Shown here one piece after another: positions 47,693-59,177 of a stretch of DNA of 64,000 bases. Below the pieces are notes generated by a model. It had not been told where the DNA came from, did no database searches, and saw nothing but the letters and a program-made list of their open reading frames with translations. Position 1 is the first letter of the stretch, and every line of letters begins with the position of its first letter. Position numbers and translations under genes: made by a program. Origin of the DNA: Macrotrachela quadricornifera (lineage: Eukaryota > Rotifera > Eurotatoria > Philodinida > Philodinidae); the NCBI GenBank assembly GCA_022393335.1, contig JAJEKB010021308.1, forward strand, positions 2,442,294 to 2,506,293, read 5' to 3'.

Positions 47693-49293
47693 ATGGATAC
47701 ATCTACTAATGTGAATGGTAATATTTCATTCATAACATCAAACAAAGTCCAACGCCTGTTAGTCTTGAACGAAAATGTATATAAATGCAATAAAAAGACA
47801 GCGCGAAAGAAATATTGGAAATGTGTTGTTTCTGGCTGCAGCATGTCTGTTCATACTGATGAAAATGATGTATATATATGTGGTGGTAAAACCGATCATG
47901 ATCATCAACCAAATTCAGATTTAATTCAAACAAAACGTCTTCGAGAAGAAATGAAACAACGTGCTATAAATAAATTAACACCAATTGGTGTAATTTATGA
48001 GGAAGAAACAGCTAAAGCAACAGTTGATCGTGCAGTTTTAGCTGCATTTCCGACAAATCAAGAAATTCGTAAATAATCATAAAACATATAAAAAGACAAA
48101 GTTTTTTATCTTTTTCATTTTAGATCATACACTTGCAACAAATCGTCGAAAACTTGTACCTCTATTACCTAGTTCATGTTCATTTGATATTCCTGATTCA
48201 TATAAATCGACCATAAATGAACAAAGATTTTTACTTTTTGATGAATTACGTGCACGACGTGACCGTCTCTTATTATATGGAAGTGATCTTCAGTTAAATT
48301 TATTGTTTGATTCACAAACGGTATATATGGATGGTACATTTTCTAAAGCACCACCACATTTCATGCAAGTATTCATCATTCATGCGGTTAATTTTGATAC
48401 GTGTAAGAAAGATAATACCACTCTCTGGAAATATATGTCTAATTTTCTCTAGGCGTACCTTGTGTATTTGGGTTGATGATTAATAAAAAAAGTACAACTT
48501 ATCGACAAATTTTTTTTTGAGCTAAAACAATTAGCTGTAGATCGTCACAAAGATTTTGCACCGCAATTAATATTAACAGATTTCGAATCTGGTGTTCTAC
48601 CAGTCGTAAAGAGCGAAGTAAGTTTCTTATGCTGATACAATATGTAAACTTTGTTTTTCTAGTTTCCTTCATCTAGACATTATGGATGTAATTTCCACTT
48701 TTCCCAAGCTGTATATAGACAAATTCAACAATTAGGTCTTCAACAGCAATATATTAAAGACGAAGTTGTACGTGGTTTGTGTAAAAAAATTATGTCTCTG
48801 GCAATGATGCCGATAGACACAGTTCTTATGAGTTACGATGAGATTCTGGATGATGCTCAACAACTACCTGGTTCACCAATTCAACCACTATTAAACTATT
48901 TCGAAAAACAATGGTTGTCTGACATCAATTTGTGGAATGTTTCAGCCACAAATTCTCGTACTAATAACGTATGTGAAGGTAAGCGTAAGATAAAATCTAT
49001 TTCGAAAACGACGACTATACTTTCTCATTGAAGGTTACCATAATAGAATGAACCACCGCATTTCACGTAATCATCCGCACATATGGCGTTTTATTCAATT
49101 CATGCAAGCTGAAGAAAAAAATGTTCAAACAATTATTCTTCAATGGTCTTCCGGTGCATCAAAAAAACGAAATGTACGAGCAACCGGAAAACAAAAACGT
49201 ATTGATACTTTGTATCAACGATATAATGATGGTTTAATTAATTCTTCTCAACTACTCACAGGATTGTCATATCTCGTGGGATGTAAAATATAA
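47693..49293 (+). CDS. FLYWCH zinc finger / MULE transposase (five exons, one frameshift)
   Basis: Exons are 47693-48068, 48124-48402, 48453-48617, 48663-48978 and 49034-49293, with GT-AG introns of 55, 50, 45 and 55 bp. The sum is 464 residues if one extra T in a nine-T run (48510-48518) is ignored. The N-terminus is a FLYWCH finger (YWKCVVSGCSMSV, ending HDH). The transposase core has VYMDGTF (first Asp, about residue 195), LILTDFESG (second Asp, about 260), GCNFHFSQAVYRQIQ, and the Glu in TNNVCEGYHNRMN (about 376). It would cut and move the surrounding element by binding the repeat-rich TIRs. The T-run shift may be a real mutation or a sequence error. Otherwise every domain and splice site is intact, implying recent activity. 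Confidence 0.88.
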
Positions 49294-49437
49294 TTATCAA
49301 CTTCGTATCAATACAAGTTTGTTCTTTAATTTAAAGTCTGTCGATATTTCATCTATATTATTGTATACTTTTTTCTATAATTAAAAACTTTTTCAATAAA
49401 ATAAATATAACAACTTTTCTTCAATGAAAAAATATTT

Positions 49438-49645
49438 TCTATACTTTCGACATTTTTAACTTTCGATCATTTTACATTTCGATATTTTGTATTTCGACGT
49501 TTGTATTTTCGACATATTTTCTTTCGACATTTCTTTTTTCTAAATTATTACCATTCGATCTTTTTATCGTTCGATGTTTTTTCGCGAAAATTTTCGACAT
49601 TTTTGCCATTCGACATTTTTTCTTTCGATCAAACTAGGGTTTACC
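49438..49645. repeat. MULE right terminal inverted repeat
   Basis: CTTTCGACATTTTT-type units repeat, with variants TTTCGATC and TTCGACATTTT, and end AAACTAGGGTTTACC. It is the reversed counterpart of the left end. Confidence 0.85.
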
Positions 49646-52104
49646 CATCCGTTCTCTTTATTGGATTACAACATTTACAGAAATGATTGAGTAGGAAAAT
49701 CTAGTGCTGATGTATTACTGGCAATTAGACATCATATCAAGTGTCGAGAAATGCTGAACAAGACAACACGCCAAAATGAAGTGATAGGAGTAAAAATTGA
49801 AATACAAAATTTCAAATCAATACTGGTAATCTTCATTTACGTGCCACCAACAGCAAAGATCGACATTAGTTTATTCCATGAACTGTACAGTATTAACAAC
49901 AACTGTATTATTGTAGGTGATCTTAATGCAACATTATAAGAAATGAGATCAAGAAAGACAGCTTCAAGAACTCTTTAAAGATGGCCTGATTGATTGTGTC
50001 AATGATGACAGTGCAACATTTGAAAAGAATGATTATGAAGAAAAACTCGATTGGATATTAGTCAGTCAGCCACTTCTGTCAATCATATCAAATGTAGAAA
50101 CACATTCCTTAATCGACACATCAACTGGACACAAGCCGTTAATATTTGATATTCCAATTTGGAGTTCAACCAAAACCATCATCTCCAAGAATATCACTTT
50201 ATTTCGAAGCAAGTTATATTAACAGTTGATGTTATGGAATACTCATTGTCGATTGAATTCAACATTAAAAATAGAAGAATATACGCCGTTTATTACCAAT
50301 AGTATATCGATAGCAACACAAGAAGCCATCCCAACAGTTAAATAAACGAATACAAGCTATTCATCCAGTGAAGTATCGAAAAGCTTAATTAAACTTAAAC
50401 ATCAAGCTTATCGAAGATGGAAGAAGACTGAAGATTATATGGATAAACACCAATACTATAACTCCAAAGTCTTACTTACCAATTCGTTCAGAAATGACAG
50501 AAGAAATAACTTCAACAAATTAATGTTTTCTTTATGTCAGAAGAAAATGTATTCGGATGCGGTTTGGCGAACGGTGCGCCAGTTCCGCAACAAATGGATT
50601 AAGTAAACCTATGCAAACATCATGAAATACAATAACACCACAGCAATATTAGTTAGAAAGAAGGCAGATCTATTTGCGGATTATTTGCAAAATGAAGTCT
50701 ACTTTCAATCTTCTGATACGCTACCATTTCATGATCAAGTAACTCATCAAGCAAGCATCGTCAAGAATGGATATATGACCACTTCAAACACGACTAGATG
50801 GAAGAGGATTACTGTGAAAGAAGCTAAGTTCCATTTTAAACAACTTCGAAACAGCTCTCCTGGTCCAGACAACATCCATTATAGGTGTTTAAAAAACTAT
50901 TCAGAATTATTTGTTCTCCATCTAACCAATCTAATTTTGAAGAAAGATTATATTCAAGAAGGGTGGAAAAAGGGCAAACATTATTCTTCTATTGAAACCG
51001 AACAAAGACCAGCAACATCTGTCTAGTTATCGACCGATTAGTCTCCTTAGTTGTCTCGGCAAACTGCTGGAGAAAATAATCAGACAACGGCTAATGCTTG
51101 AAGTTGATCAATGAAACATCTTACTATAGCATCAGGCACGCTTTAGACCAGGCAAAAGCACAATATACAACATCGTGCGATTAGAACGATATATTGAAGG
51201 ACAACTAAGATGTGATCGTCGGAGACGTCATTCAGTTGTTGTTCTTTTCGATATTAAAGCGGCTTTTGACTCTGTATGGCACGATGGTCTAATTTATAAA
51301 TTCAATGATCTTCGTCTTCCTCGGTACATTATCAACTATATGATTACATTTCTGCAAAATAGAACTGTTGCAATTGAAATTGAAAATATTTTATCACGTC
51401 CATTTAATTTAATGAGCGGTACTCCACAAGGATCTCCGTTATCACCATTATTATACACCATCCATACGGCAGAATCGATGAATGGAATACTGACTCATAC
51501 AGAGCATGGGTTATTCACCGATGATACTGCACTATGGATATTAGGAAATACCATGACGAGTCCAAGATAGTTGGGGGTAATTATTGACAAGCGGTTAAAT
51601 TGGTGAAGGTATCTGGATCACATTGAAAGCAAGATTAGTCCACGGATCGGCCTTCTTCGATATCTTTCGAGAACAGCATATAAATCCAATTGTACGAACA
51701 ATTATTATATATGGCTATCCTGTTCTACTTACTGCTTATCATAAAATATGAAACCGGCTGTAGATCATGTAAAACAAAGCACTCCGAGTTGCACTAGGTC
51801 TACCTATATATACATCAGTAGATTACATACACAATACAAGCAGCCACGACAAACAACAGCATAATATTGAAGAATCATCTTCAAGATATCTTCAACAAAA
51901 TTAAATAAATCACCTCCCCATGCATCTAATGTCAACATTGAGATACTAGATCATTGATGGATGAATTATTTCCATGCAAAATATGTTATATCGGATTCAC
52001 ATATGACGAATTTGTATCATATATAAACAAGTCTATGTGATACCATCTGCTGTCTAATTCAATTTTATTAATGTTATTCAACTTCGTTGCTTCACTTCTA
52101 CTAT

Positions 52105-52290
52105 CAATACGAAGTGGAGCAGATTTATCGGCTTATTCCAATACTATCGATTAATGATATTCATTTACTTTGCTTCATTCTCATATTATTTATGAAATGG
52201 AGTAAATATATTGGCTTATTCGTCAACTATCTATTACACGATTCTTCTACTTTGCCCCATTTTTATACTCAATATGAAGTAGAGTAAATC
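52105..52290 (+). repeat. LINE copy 2 3' UTR 83-bp repeats
   Basis: Unit starts GAAGTGGAG (52111), GAAATGGAG (52194) and GAAGTAGAG (52276) are 83 and 82 bases apart and contain TCGGCTTATTC, ACTATCGATTAATG and TTTGCTTCATTC. Same family as at 12891. Confidence 0.75.
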
Positions 52291-53593
52291 TAACTGCTTA
52301 CTCGATTTCTATTTATAATTAGTTACTTGTGTTATGTTTCTATTTGTCGTCAAACGCACACGAACTACAGTTCACTTAATATTTAACACACATTTTATAC
52401 AATCTCTCTTTCGCGGAGACTTAAGACATTTGTCAAGCGTCTCCATTATTTTTAGTCAATCCAGCCGGTTTGTAACTCCATGTTTGTGTTCTGGCTGTGT
52501 TTTTCTTTTCTTAATATCGTTTGCTTAACAAAAAGCTTTAACTAAAAAAAAATTCTGTATTAACTTAAAATAGATAAATAAGTTAATAATATTAAAATGG
52601 ATCAAAAAGCTATAAAAATAATTAGATAATATCAATAAAATTTTAAAATATCTAAAAAAAAACTGAAATAATTTCAAACGAATTTAGAACTTAAAATAAG
52701 TATATAATGCCTAATCCTTGTTTTATAGGAACATTATGACCATGATTGGATTACGAATCATTCACGCTGGAGAGTTGTAAATTAAAACTGTCTTCTATTT
52801 GAAAGGACTTACTATTCAAATTAGAATTTTTTTAATCACTTGAATATTTATTCAGATAAGATATTTGTACGATTTTATAAGGTCCTATAATAAGAATCTG
52901 ATGATGTCCGTTTGTCGGTAAGATCTTGTAGAGTCTTTTACGATCTTGGTAAGATTTTACCACTTGGAATTGAATAATTTTTCTTAAATACAAATATCAC
53001 AAATAGAAAAACTGAACCTGATGATTAAAATGCTTGATAGACATTTGGAATGATACTTATTTGTATAAATTAGTTGTTATCTGTATAGAACATATAAATT
53101 TGAAAATTTGAAAAAGTCATGTCACACTTTTCTCACACGTCTTCTTTTAGCTATTTTTACACATTCAATTCAATGTTTTGTTATTCATATTGTACGATTA
53201 TATACCTTATAGTGCGCTCTATTAAATACCCAAGTATCTTGATTAAGCAATGATCAATTATTGTAAAAGAGATGATCAAGCAATTTCTTCCTTAATCTGA
53301 ATGTCAGACCAAAGAACTGAAGTTTCTGTCAAGATTTATTCTACACCATCTTTAAAAACAATTGGTAACTATACACAACAAAAACATTAAGCTTTATTAC
53401 ATTTGCTATCATGTTTTTTCGACAGGGATGAATGGCTTTATAGTGTTTGGCGCACATGCACATCTACCTTTACAATAGATGTGATATGCAATTATGTTTA
53501 TGAAACGAAGCAATGCGTGAAAAAGAAAAAAATAATAAATACAAATGTAAAAAAAAACGTTAGATAGTCAGTTGAAAAAGAAGCAACATACAT
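52291..53593. other. Gene-free stretch
   Basis: AT-rich sequence; nothing beyond short unsupported frames. Confidence 0.45.
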
Positions 53594-54518
53594 ATGCTCC
53601 CCATTTTCGTTATGCGCAAGGTTCGTCGTCGTATTCAAGAACACAGTAAGATCAGTTGTTTATCCTCTTTATATGTATTTATAGTAGTGGAGAAAAGTCT
53701 TTTCTTTCACATCTCAGCTGCTATATGTGCAAAAATTTGAAAAAAATTATAATGAAGATAGTGATGTCATCTCTACTTTCTCTCTAATCTTAATAATTCT
53801 AGATAGTGTTGGTATCATGATGCAGTTCGTTTTTGATTATGTAATATTGTGTTCTAGTCGTTTACGATACTAATCAAATTGAAATACATCAACTCTTTTT
53901 ATAACTATGACTATTTGTGTAGAGATTAATGTCATCTAGAGGTCAGTTCAGTAAGCCAAACTCACATTTTAAGGGCATATTCTTTTGCAATTGGAAATTA
54001 TTGCCTAAAATTTTGAGAAGCAAATCTTCTGTGAAATAATGCATGACAAAGGTTGTACCTTTATATGAACTCGCTTATCTTGCATACAATTCGAGATTAG
54101 AACAAGTTAATCGTATTATTAAATTAGTAACAACACGTTGATGCTCGGTATACTAGTGCCAATGATCTAAAACTGTTAAAAAAACATTCATATTACAGCA
54201 AAAGAACTTAGAATTGAGTGAAGAAAGGCTCTAGCTTAAAATTTAGCTTTACTTAAAATTATCACTAAATAGAAATGTATTTCATGTCAAAAAAAAATTC
54301 AAAACTTAGTAGCCAAACTTTTCTATATGTGTTAAAATGTTGCAGATGCGACGAATCAAGCAGAATATCCGACTGGGTCGATGGGATCAGGACAATATTA
54401 TGGTAACAATGGCGGTGGTAATGGGATAATATGGCCAGAACAATCTTATGGTGCCACGGGCAATAATGCGATGATGCAACCAGGCTATTATAATCAGCAA
54501 TACGGCGGACCCTACTAA
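53594..54518 (+). CDS. Small Gly/Tyr/Asn-rich protein, two exons
   Basis: Exon 53594-53645 starts with ATG and encodes MLPIFVMRKVRRRIQEH up to GTAAGA. Exon 54346-54518 follows TTGCAG and encodes a Gly-, Asn-, Gln- and Tyr-rich tail (GQYYGNNGGGNG, NQQYGGPY) ending in TAA. The join keeps the frame and gives 74 residues. The 700-bp intron is very long for this window, so further exons or an upstream start may exist, and this may be the end of a larger gene. No family recognised. The tail resembles low-complexity ends of membrane or RNA-binding proteins. Confidence 0.45.
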
Positions 54519-55594
54519 CTTCTTTGAAAATATTTATTAATAAGCAGAACTTTAAACAAAAACAGAAACATCAATTTTTTCAATTTTCATTAAATATCTA
54601 TACATTCAGTAATAAATTATAAACAATGCTTCATACAACTATTTAGCAGATATTTCATAATAGTCAAACGAGATTGTTTAATCAGTGTCATTAATTCGGT
54701 TCATATTATTAAAAAGTTTGCTTTTCTCTGTACAAGATGATTCTTTTTCTGGACATTTTTCAGATCTAATGAATATTGCCATCCTAATAAATTCCATTCC
54801 TCATCTATTTAGGATGAAAATCTATCACTCATTCATTTAATAAATCCTTTTGAAGAATTTTATGGATTTTTTCAAAATGCTATTTGATTCTTTCTTATTG
54901 ACCAATTAAATCAAATGTCAATTTGAATTGATTCGATGAGAAATATGAAGAATATCAACACATTTAAATGGTCCCATCTGTATATATTGATCTCGTCAAT
55001 GTGAACATCAATAGGAAGCACTAATTAGATAAAGTATATAATCGTAGTTGAGATGGATATTTATTGTGAATTTGATTGATACCAAGATTGTATCCAATGA
55101 AAACGAAAAAGAGAATTAAACAAAGAGGAGATATACAAAAGTGTCATTGATGCTCTTAAATAATCATCAATGTTCGTCAATCAAATCTGACATCTCGAAA
55201 TCATCTTACATTTTGGCTCTATATCAAATATTCTACAATGAAAATATGAATATGTCATGGCCTTTAGCCATGATAACTCATGAGTCAAGGAATTCCTGAG
55301 TCATATGTATATGACCAGAGGTAATATATAAGGGCAGCGCTTTTGCTTCTGAATGTATCTCTTCTCATTCTCAGTCTTTAATAAACAAATATAACCTCAC
55401 AATAATTGATTTTAACAAAAATTTCTCTATTGAAATCTGTAGCCAGCGAGACAACTCTATAATAGTACACTTTTATTAATATTAATTAAAAAGAAAAATA
55501 CGATCAAAAAAATGAAGAAAAAATTGATAGAGAGTAAATGTTCTGTGTAATTGGTAGTTTTGTAGTCCTCCAGTTGATACATGGTTGTTTTGTA
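54519..55594. other. Gene-free stretch with an LTR-like segment
   Basis: 55250-55470 holds palindromes (AACTCATGAGT, CATGGCCTTTAGCCATG), a TATATAAGGG box near 55327 and AATAAA near 55380, the order expected in an LTR. It begins TGTCATGG and may end at TACA near 55471. No target duplication or second LTR was found, so a solo LTR is only possible. Confidence 0.3.
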
Positions 55595-55995
55595 TTAACT
55601 AAAACAACAAATAATCACTTAATTATATATGACAGTTGCTCGCAATACATAAAGAAATAGATATTATAGAGAACGTACCCGATTGGTTGACAACGATTAT
55701 AGTAATAAGTAAAACCATTAACAACAGCAGGAGTAGGAGTACAAGCAAGATTAGTACAACAAGGAGGATAATACACAGCAGCACTAACACCAGAAGTTGG
55801 AGGATTACATCTATCACCTTGATTGGAACAAGCACGTTTGCCAACCAATATGTCAAACAATTCACGTAGGCTATATTTCAGCTCAGCACTATCATCATTG
55901 TCACTTATGTAATAGGATTTAGCCAAAAGTGGACTTTTACCTATCATGAAGATTATAAAAAGCAAGAAGCAAGTCCATTTCATTATGTTTGCCAT
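55595..55995 (-). CDS. Secreted knottin-like (inhibitor cystine knot) precursor
   Basis: From the ATG at 55995 (minus) the frame has a signal peptide (hydrophobic residues 8-18), an acidic propeptide and a dibasic Lys-Arg at 53-54. Six cysteines follow at about 56, 63, 79, 80, 85 and 102. The spacing C-x6-C-x15-CC-x4-C-x16-C fits an inhibitor cystine knot. A GTACGT donor at 55678 and a TTTTAG acceptor at 55599 would remove 80 bases and place a stop two bases into the next exon, giving 106 residues ending just after the last Cys. Unspliced, the frame runs on to 55615 with a hydrophobic tail. The knot fold is shared by channel-blocking peptides, antimicrobial peptides and protease inhibitors; which applies cannot be told from sequence. 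Confidence 0.7.
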
Positions 55996-56095
55996 GTTGA
56001 CTTAATGTTTCTGAAGAATAAGCAAATATGCGTAGTCGAACAGTTTTTTAAGAATATAAAGATGTGAATGTGACTACAGCAGTAGTTACTCCTCC

Positions 56096-56103
56096 CTTAT
56101 ATA
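56096..56103 (-). promoter_or_regulatory. TATA box upstream of the knottin-like gene
   Basis: TATATAAG on the minus strand, about 100 bases before the ATG at 55995, followed by GGAGGAG. The spacing suggests transcription starting near 56070. Seen directly; function inferred. Confidence 0.45.
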
Positions 56104-58147
56104 TCTGATTATCGTAAGAGAGAAAGAAATATTATATGAAAAATATTTTTCTCTTGACAATAATTAAAGAAGCATATCTATCCCACGGTTTCTTGTTAGA
56201 TATATCTGTTAGATAGGCCAACGGTATGAAGGACATCAACGAAAAATTGTATTAGTTATCGTTTGATCATTAATTATTTTTCTATTTGAAGCAACAAGGA
56301 TACATAAGGATTTTTGCGTAGTCATGTTTCTATCTCATTCAGATAAACGAAATTATCTCTATGCATCAAAATGCCTGTCAAATTACTAATGATAACCATG
56401 TATAATACGCGTATTTACGAAATATACAAGGCAAGAAAATAGGTTAAAAGTGTGTGGGTACATTAGTAAATCTAATGAATAATATCGGAGAGAGAAAAAA
56501 TCAAAATTTTATCTTTTTCATATGCTGTGTGCGTGTATATCTCTCGATCATATCTACCTGTATACGGCAAGGCTGTTAGGCTCAAACAAGTATAGGTAAT
56601 AGATTTGATCCATATTACACTATCCTTTCTGTAATACAAGCAGAATTGGTAGAAAACTAGTGCTAACAATAAAAGATAAAGTTAAAAAGAAAAGTGTAAC
56701 CATATGAATGGCAATAGTACGAAAAATAACGTAACTTATATATTACTTTGCTGTAATTGTTGAAAATAGTTGTAGAATAGAACTGAAGGATAAATTACAA
56801 CTAATTATGGTGCTAATCATATGCGGTAAGTGATATCAAGATTGAGGATATATCTACTCAAGACTATCAGATGTGCCAATAGAAAATAGTTTCATTGCCA
56901 TTTACATTGTAAAAACAAGACTATCATGTAAGTGAGCAGTAGAATAAATGAAATAATCAGTAGAAATATTAAATTGATAGTAGTACGATGGTTAGTAACA
57001 TGGGCGGCACAACGCAAGTTTTTTAGGGTAAATAATAGATTAAGCAATAGGAAGTTATTGCTTTTTCATTTTTTTTTCTATGGAAAGCAATTGCATACAT
57101 TGTTTTGCTGAAGAACTGGTCGGATCTTTGAAACTTCGCCGAAAGGAAAGATAGAAAATGTAAAAAGAATATTGTCTGACTACTTTTTGTTTAAAGTAGC
57201 AATAGGTCTCTATTTGTTTGCTCTCCATATGTTTCTTCGTATACAATACGATTCAATTAATACTATCGCAGAAAGAAAATATACATGTATCAAAAGAGAA
57301 AAGAAATACATACTGAGCGACATGATAAAAGCTCTAGTGAAACATCTTGTTCTGCAAGATCTTGAAATCTTAATAAGCTTGTGAGAAGATTCTAGGTACA
57401 GAAATGTAGACAAATTGTATAAACAGATCTTGATTTAATAGTATCTGTTATGAATGATTTTGATACTGCTTGAAACTAAGTTGTGTCAGATCGTTCAAAG
57501 ATGATCATGAAGGACGACATTTTTCAATGCTTTTTTAATTGACCATTGGTTTCTAACTTGGCTTCTGGTGTTTACAGCAACAATCCGAGTTCATATTCAT
57601 ATTCAGCGTCAAATTTTAATTAGGATTGACTATCTCTATACTATTTTAGTGAACATTTTTGAGCACGGATATTTCAGTGAAGATTTTATAGGTCTCTACC
57701 AAAGATCTTAGTTAAAATCTTGCGAAAAAAGATGTTTCACTAGGGAGAATTGGATAAGCAAAAGAGTTACATACAAGGCAGTTTCGACCTAACCAAGATT
57801 AGGGAACATACCTGCGTTTTGTTTTAACGGAACTAGTGTTTTTTTTACTAGTTATGGTACATGGAAGTGTTTCAATTGAGAGGCATCCTGGACAGTGAAA
57901 AAAATTCAATTTCATCTGTCAAATTTTCGAAGAAGGAAGTTGTCTTCGCCTGAGTTACAAAAATTTATTTCAATATTTTAAGGCCGAAGGCATTCATGCT
58001 AGCAGATAGTCATCAAACCCAATTTTTTCTTAAAACTGCGATTTTTTTATTTTTTAAAAACGTTTACACTTATGCAGCTCATACCGTTTATTAGATTGGC
58101 AAGAAAATTTTCACGTTTTTGTTTTAAGAATTTCTTAGAACAATCGA
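56104..58147. other. Gene-free stretch
   Basis: AT-rich sequence; short frames around 57055-57413 on both strands lack support. No repeats recognised. Confidence 0.4.
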
Positions 58148-58184
58148 GAAAGTTCTAGAAGCTTCTATACCACGGATATAAAAA
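58148..58184 (+). promoter_or_regulatory. Perfect four-unit heat-shock element plus TATA box
   Basis: 58148-58165 reads GAA-AG-TTC-TA-GAA-GC-TTC, four alternating nGAAn units with exact 5-bp phasing, the consensus bound by trimeric heat-shock factor. A TATAAAAA box follows at 58177-58184. This is the arrangement of hsp promoters. The downstream sequence holds no intact hsp gene; the first ATG (near 58221) gives a five-codon frame. Confidence 0.6.
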
Positions 58185-58289
58185 GGAAATACGAATATCT
58201 TTCAAAAAACAGCAAGAATACAATGGATTTTAGACGTTGATAGAGAATCAGTAATCAATATATTTCGTAGAGAGTTCCAAACGCTTCTG

Positions 58290-58464
58290 CTTCATGAATG
58301 CTGTTTGAGTTACAAAGCAAAGGAAGCACCATATGCAGCATGATAGGCAAGGATGTTCTCTCCATCTATACAGTGCAGCGTTAATTCAACTGGTCCAAGA
58401 ATGGTGACTTCGAACGTGACGATTTATCTCATTTTGGAAGACTACTGGAGGTGGATACGAATAC
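58290..58464 (+). pseudogene. Mariner-type transposase N-terminal relic
   Basis: A short frame reads NWSKNGDFERDDLSHFGR then LLEVDT, matching the linker after the helix-turn-helix of mariner transposases (WF.kw..GDF...D..R.GRP.EVD). Stops lie directly before it (near 58381), and the catalytic domain is absent. Only a fragment remains. Confidence 0.5.
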
Positions 58465-58470
58465 CTTGAC

Positions 58471-59162
58471 GTAATAGTTTCTTTCTCTTCCTGCGACATC
58501 TTGAGAGTGAGAAGTGTAAATTAATGTCGTCATAATCTGCTTTTCAGTTGGACGTTGGAATTCATCTAGTCTGTCAGTGGAATAAGAACGAGATAGGCTC
58601 ATCAGGGCACAATGAAAGTGCATGTGCGATAAAATATAAAATACTTTATTTAGGAATTGATGTTTGCGTAACAGACGAGACAATTTGTTCCTATGAATAG
58701 CATAAAGTTTTTATACAAATGTTTTGAACAAGATCCAATAAAATCGGTAAAAAGGACCAATTTTGGACAGAGAAAAATATTTGAAATGTAATTTTTTTAG
58801 TTTCTTCTGCTAGAATTATTTTTAGTTTCATTTTGTACTTTGTATTTCAATACTTCTATATGAGACATCTTGAAGGTTTGACATGGCGAAAGTTACCATA
58901 ATATTTATTACTTCATCTTGATAAATATCATTTATACTAATATGATGCCCAAAAATACAATGAGAAGAAAGAATAAAATTATAATGAAAACAATTTATAA
59001 AGAAAAGGTATAAAATATGAGAAATATTTTTATCTTCCAAAATAATTACATATAAACAATTATAACACTATAAATCAATAATAATAGAGGTACAGATGTA
59101 AACAAGGAGAAAACAGCTGATTCCAGTCCCGTAAAGTCAAATGGAGTCACTTGAAGCCAAAT
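58471..59162. other. Gene-free stretch
   Basis: No supported genes; frames on the minus strand (58429-58683, 58828-59040) have no domain. Confidence 0.4.
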
Positions 59163-59177
59163 TTGTTGTTGTTGTTG

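Larger units (their letters stand above)
47184..49645 (+). mobile_element. Complete Mutator-like element (MULE), 2462 bp
   Basis: It lies inside LINE copy 2 ORF2, flanked by CATCCGTT at 47176-47183 and 49646-49653. Joining the flanks across one copy restores the LINE endonuclease reading seen in copy 1. The ends are GATTCTCCCTAG and GGTAAACCCTAG (right end reversed). Each terminal inverted repeat is about 210 bp, made of short tandem units of the AAAAATGTCGAAAG type. Between them is one intron-containing transposase gene (47693-49293). An 8-bp duplication, long TIRs and a FLYWCH/MULE transposase define the superfamily. Confidence 0.9.
47059..51905 (+). pseudogene. LINE copy 2 ORF2 remnant (endonuclease/RT), split by MULE
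   Basis: ATG at 47059 begins MIRICHININTVIKHKDELL, giving the true ORF2 start lacking in copy 1. The endonuclease is cut at codon His-Pro by the MULE at 47184 and resumes at 49646. Later pieces are 49751-49939 (VGDLNATL), 50622-51026 (SSPGPDN) and 51175-51570 (FDIKAAFDSVWHDG, SGTPQGSPLSPLLY, FTDDTALW). The first residue of the catalytic FADD box is followed by Thr instead of Ala. Many stops and frameshifts show it is inactive. Confidence 0.8.
46563..52290 (+). mobile_element. Jockey-type non-LTR retrotransposon, copy 2 (5' truncated)
   Basis: Nucleotide and protein similarity to copy 1 begins within ORF1 at the zinc knuckle region and continues through ORF2 to the 83-bp 3' UTR repeats. A Mutator-like element occupies 47184-49645. 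Outside it, the sequence has many stops, shifts and a deletion in the RT C-terminal part (near 51570, where the thumb region is shortened). It is older or less constrained than copy 1 but keeps a start codon for ORF2. Confidence 0.85.

Noticed and set aside
55250..55470. Solo LTR
   Set aside because: TATA and poly(A) order fits, but no TG..CA pair with a flanking duplication could be fixed, so it is not listed as a mobile element.
55623..55865. Leu/Val-rich minus-strand frame overlapping the knottin-like gene
   Set aside because: Shadow frame of the Cys-rich gene, with a biased composition and no start context.
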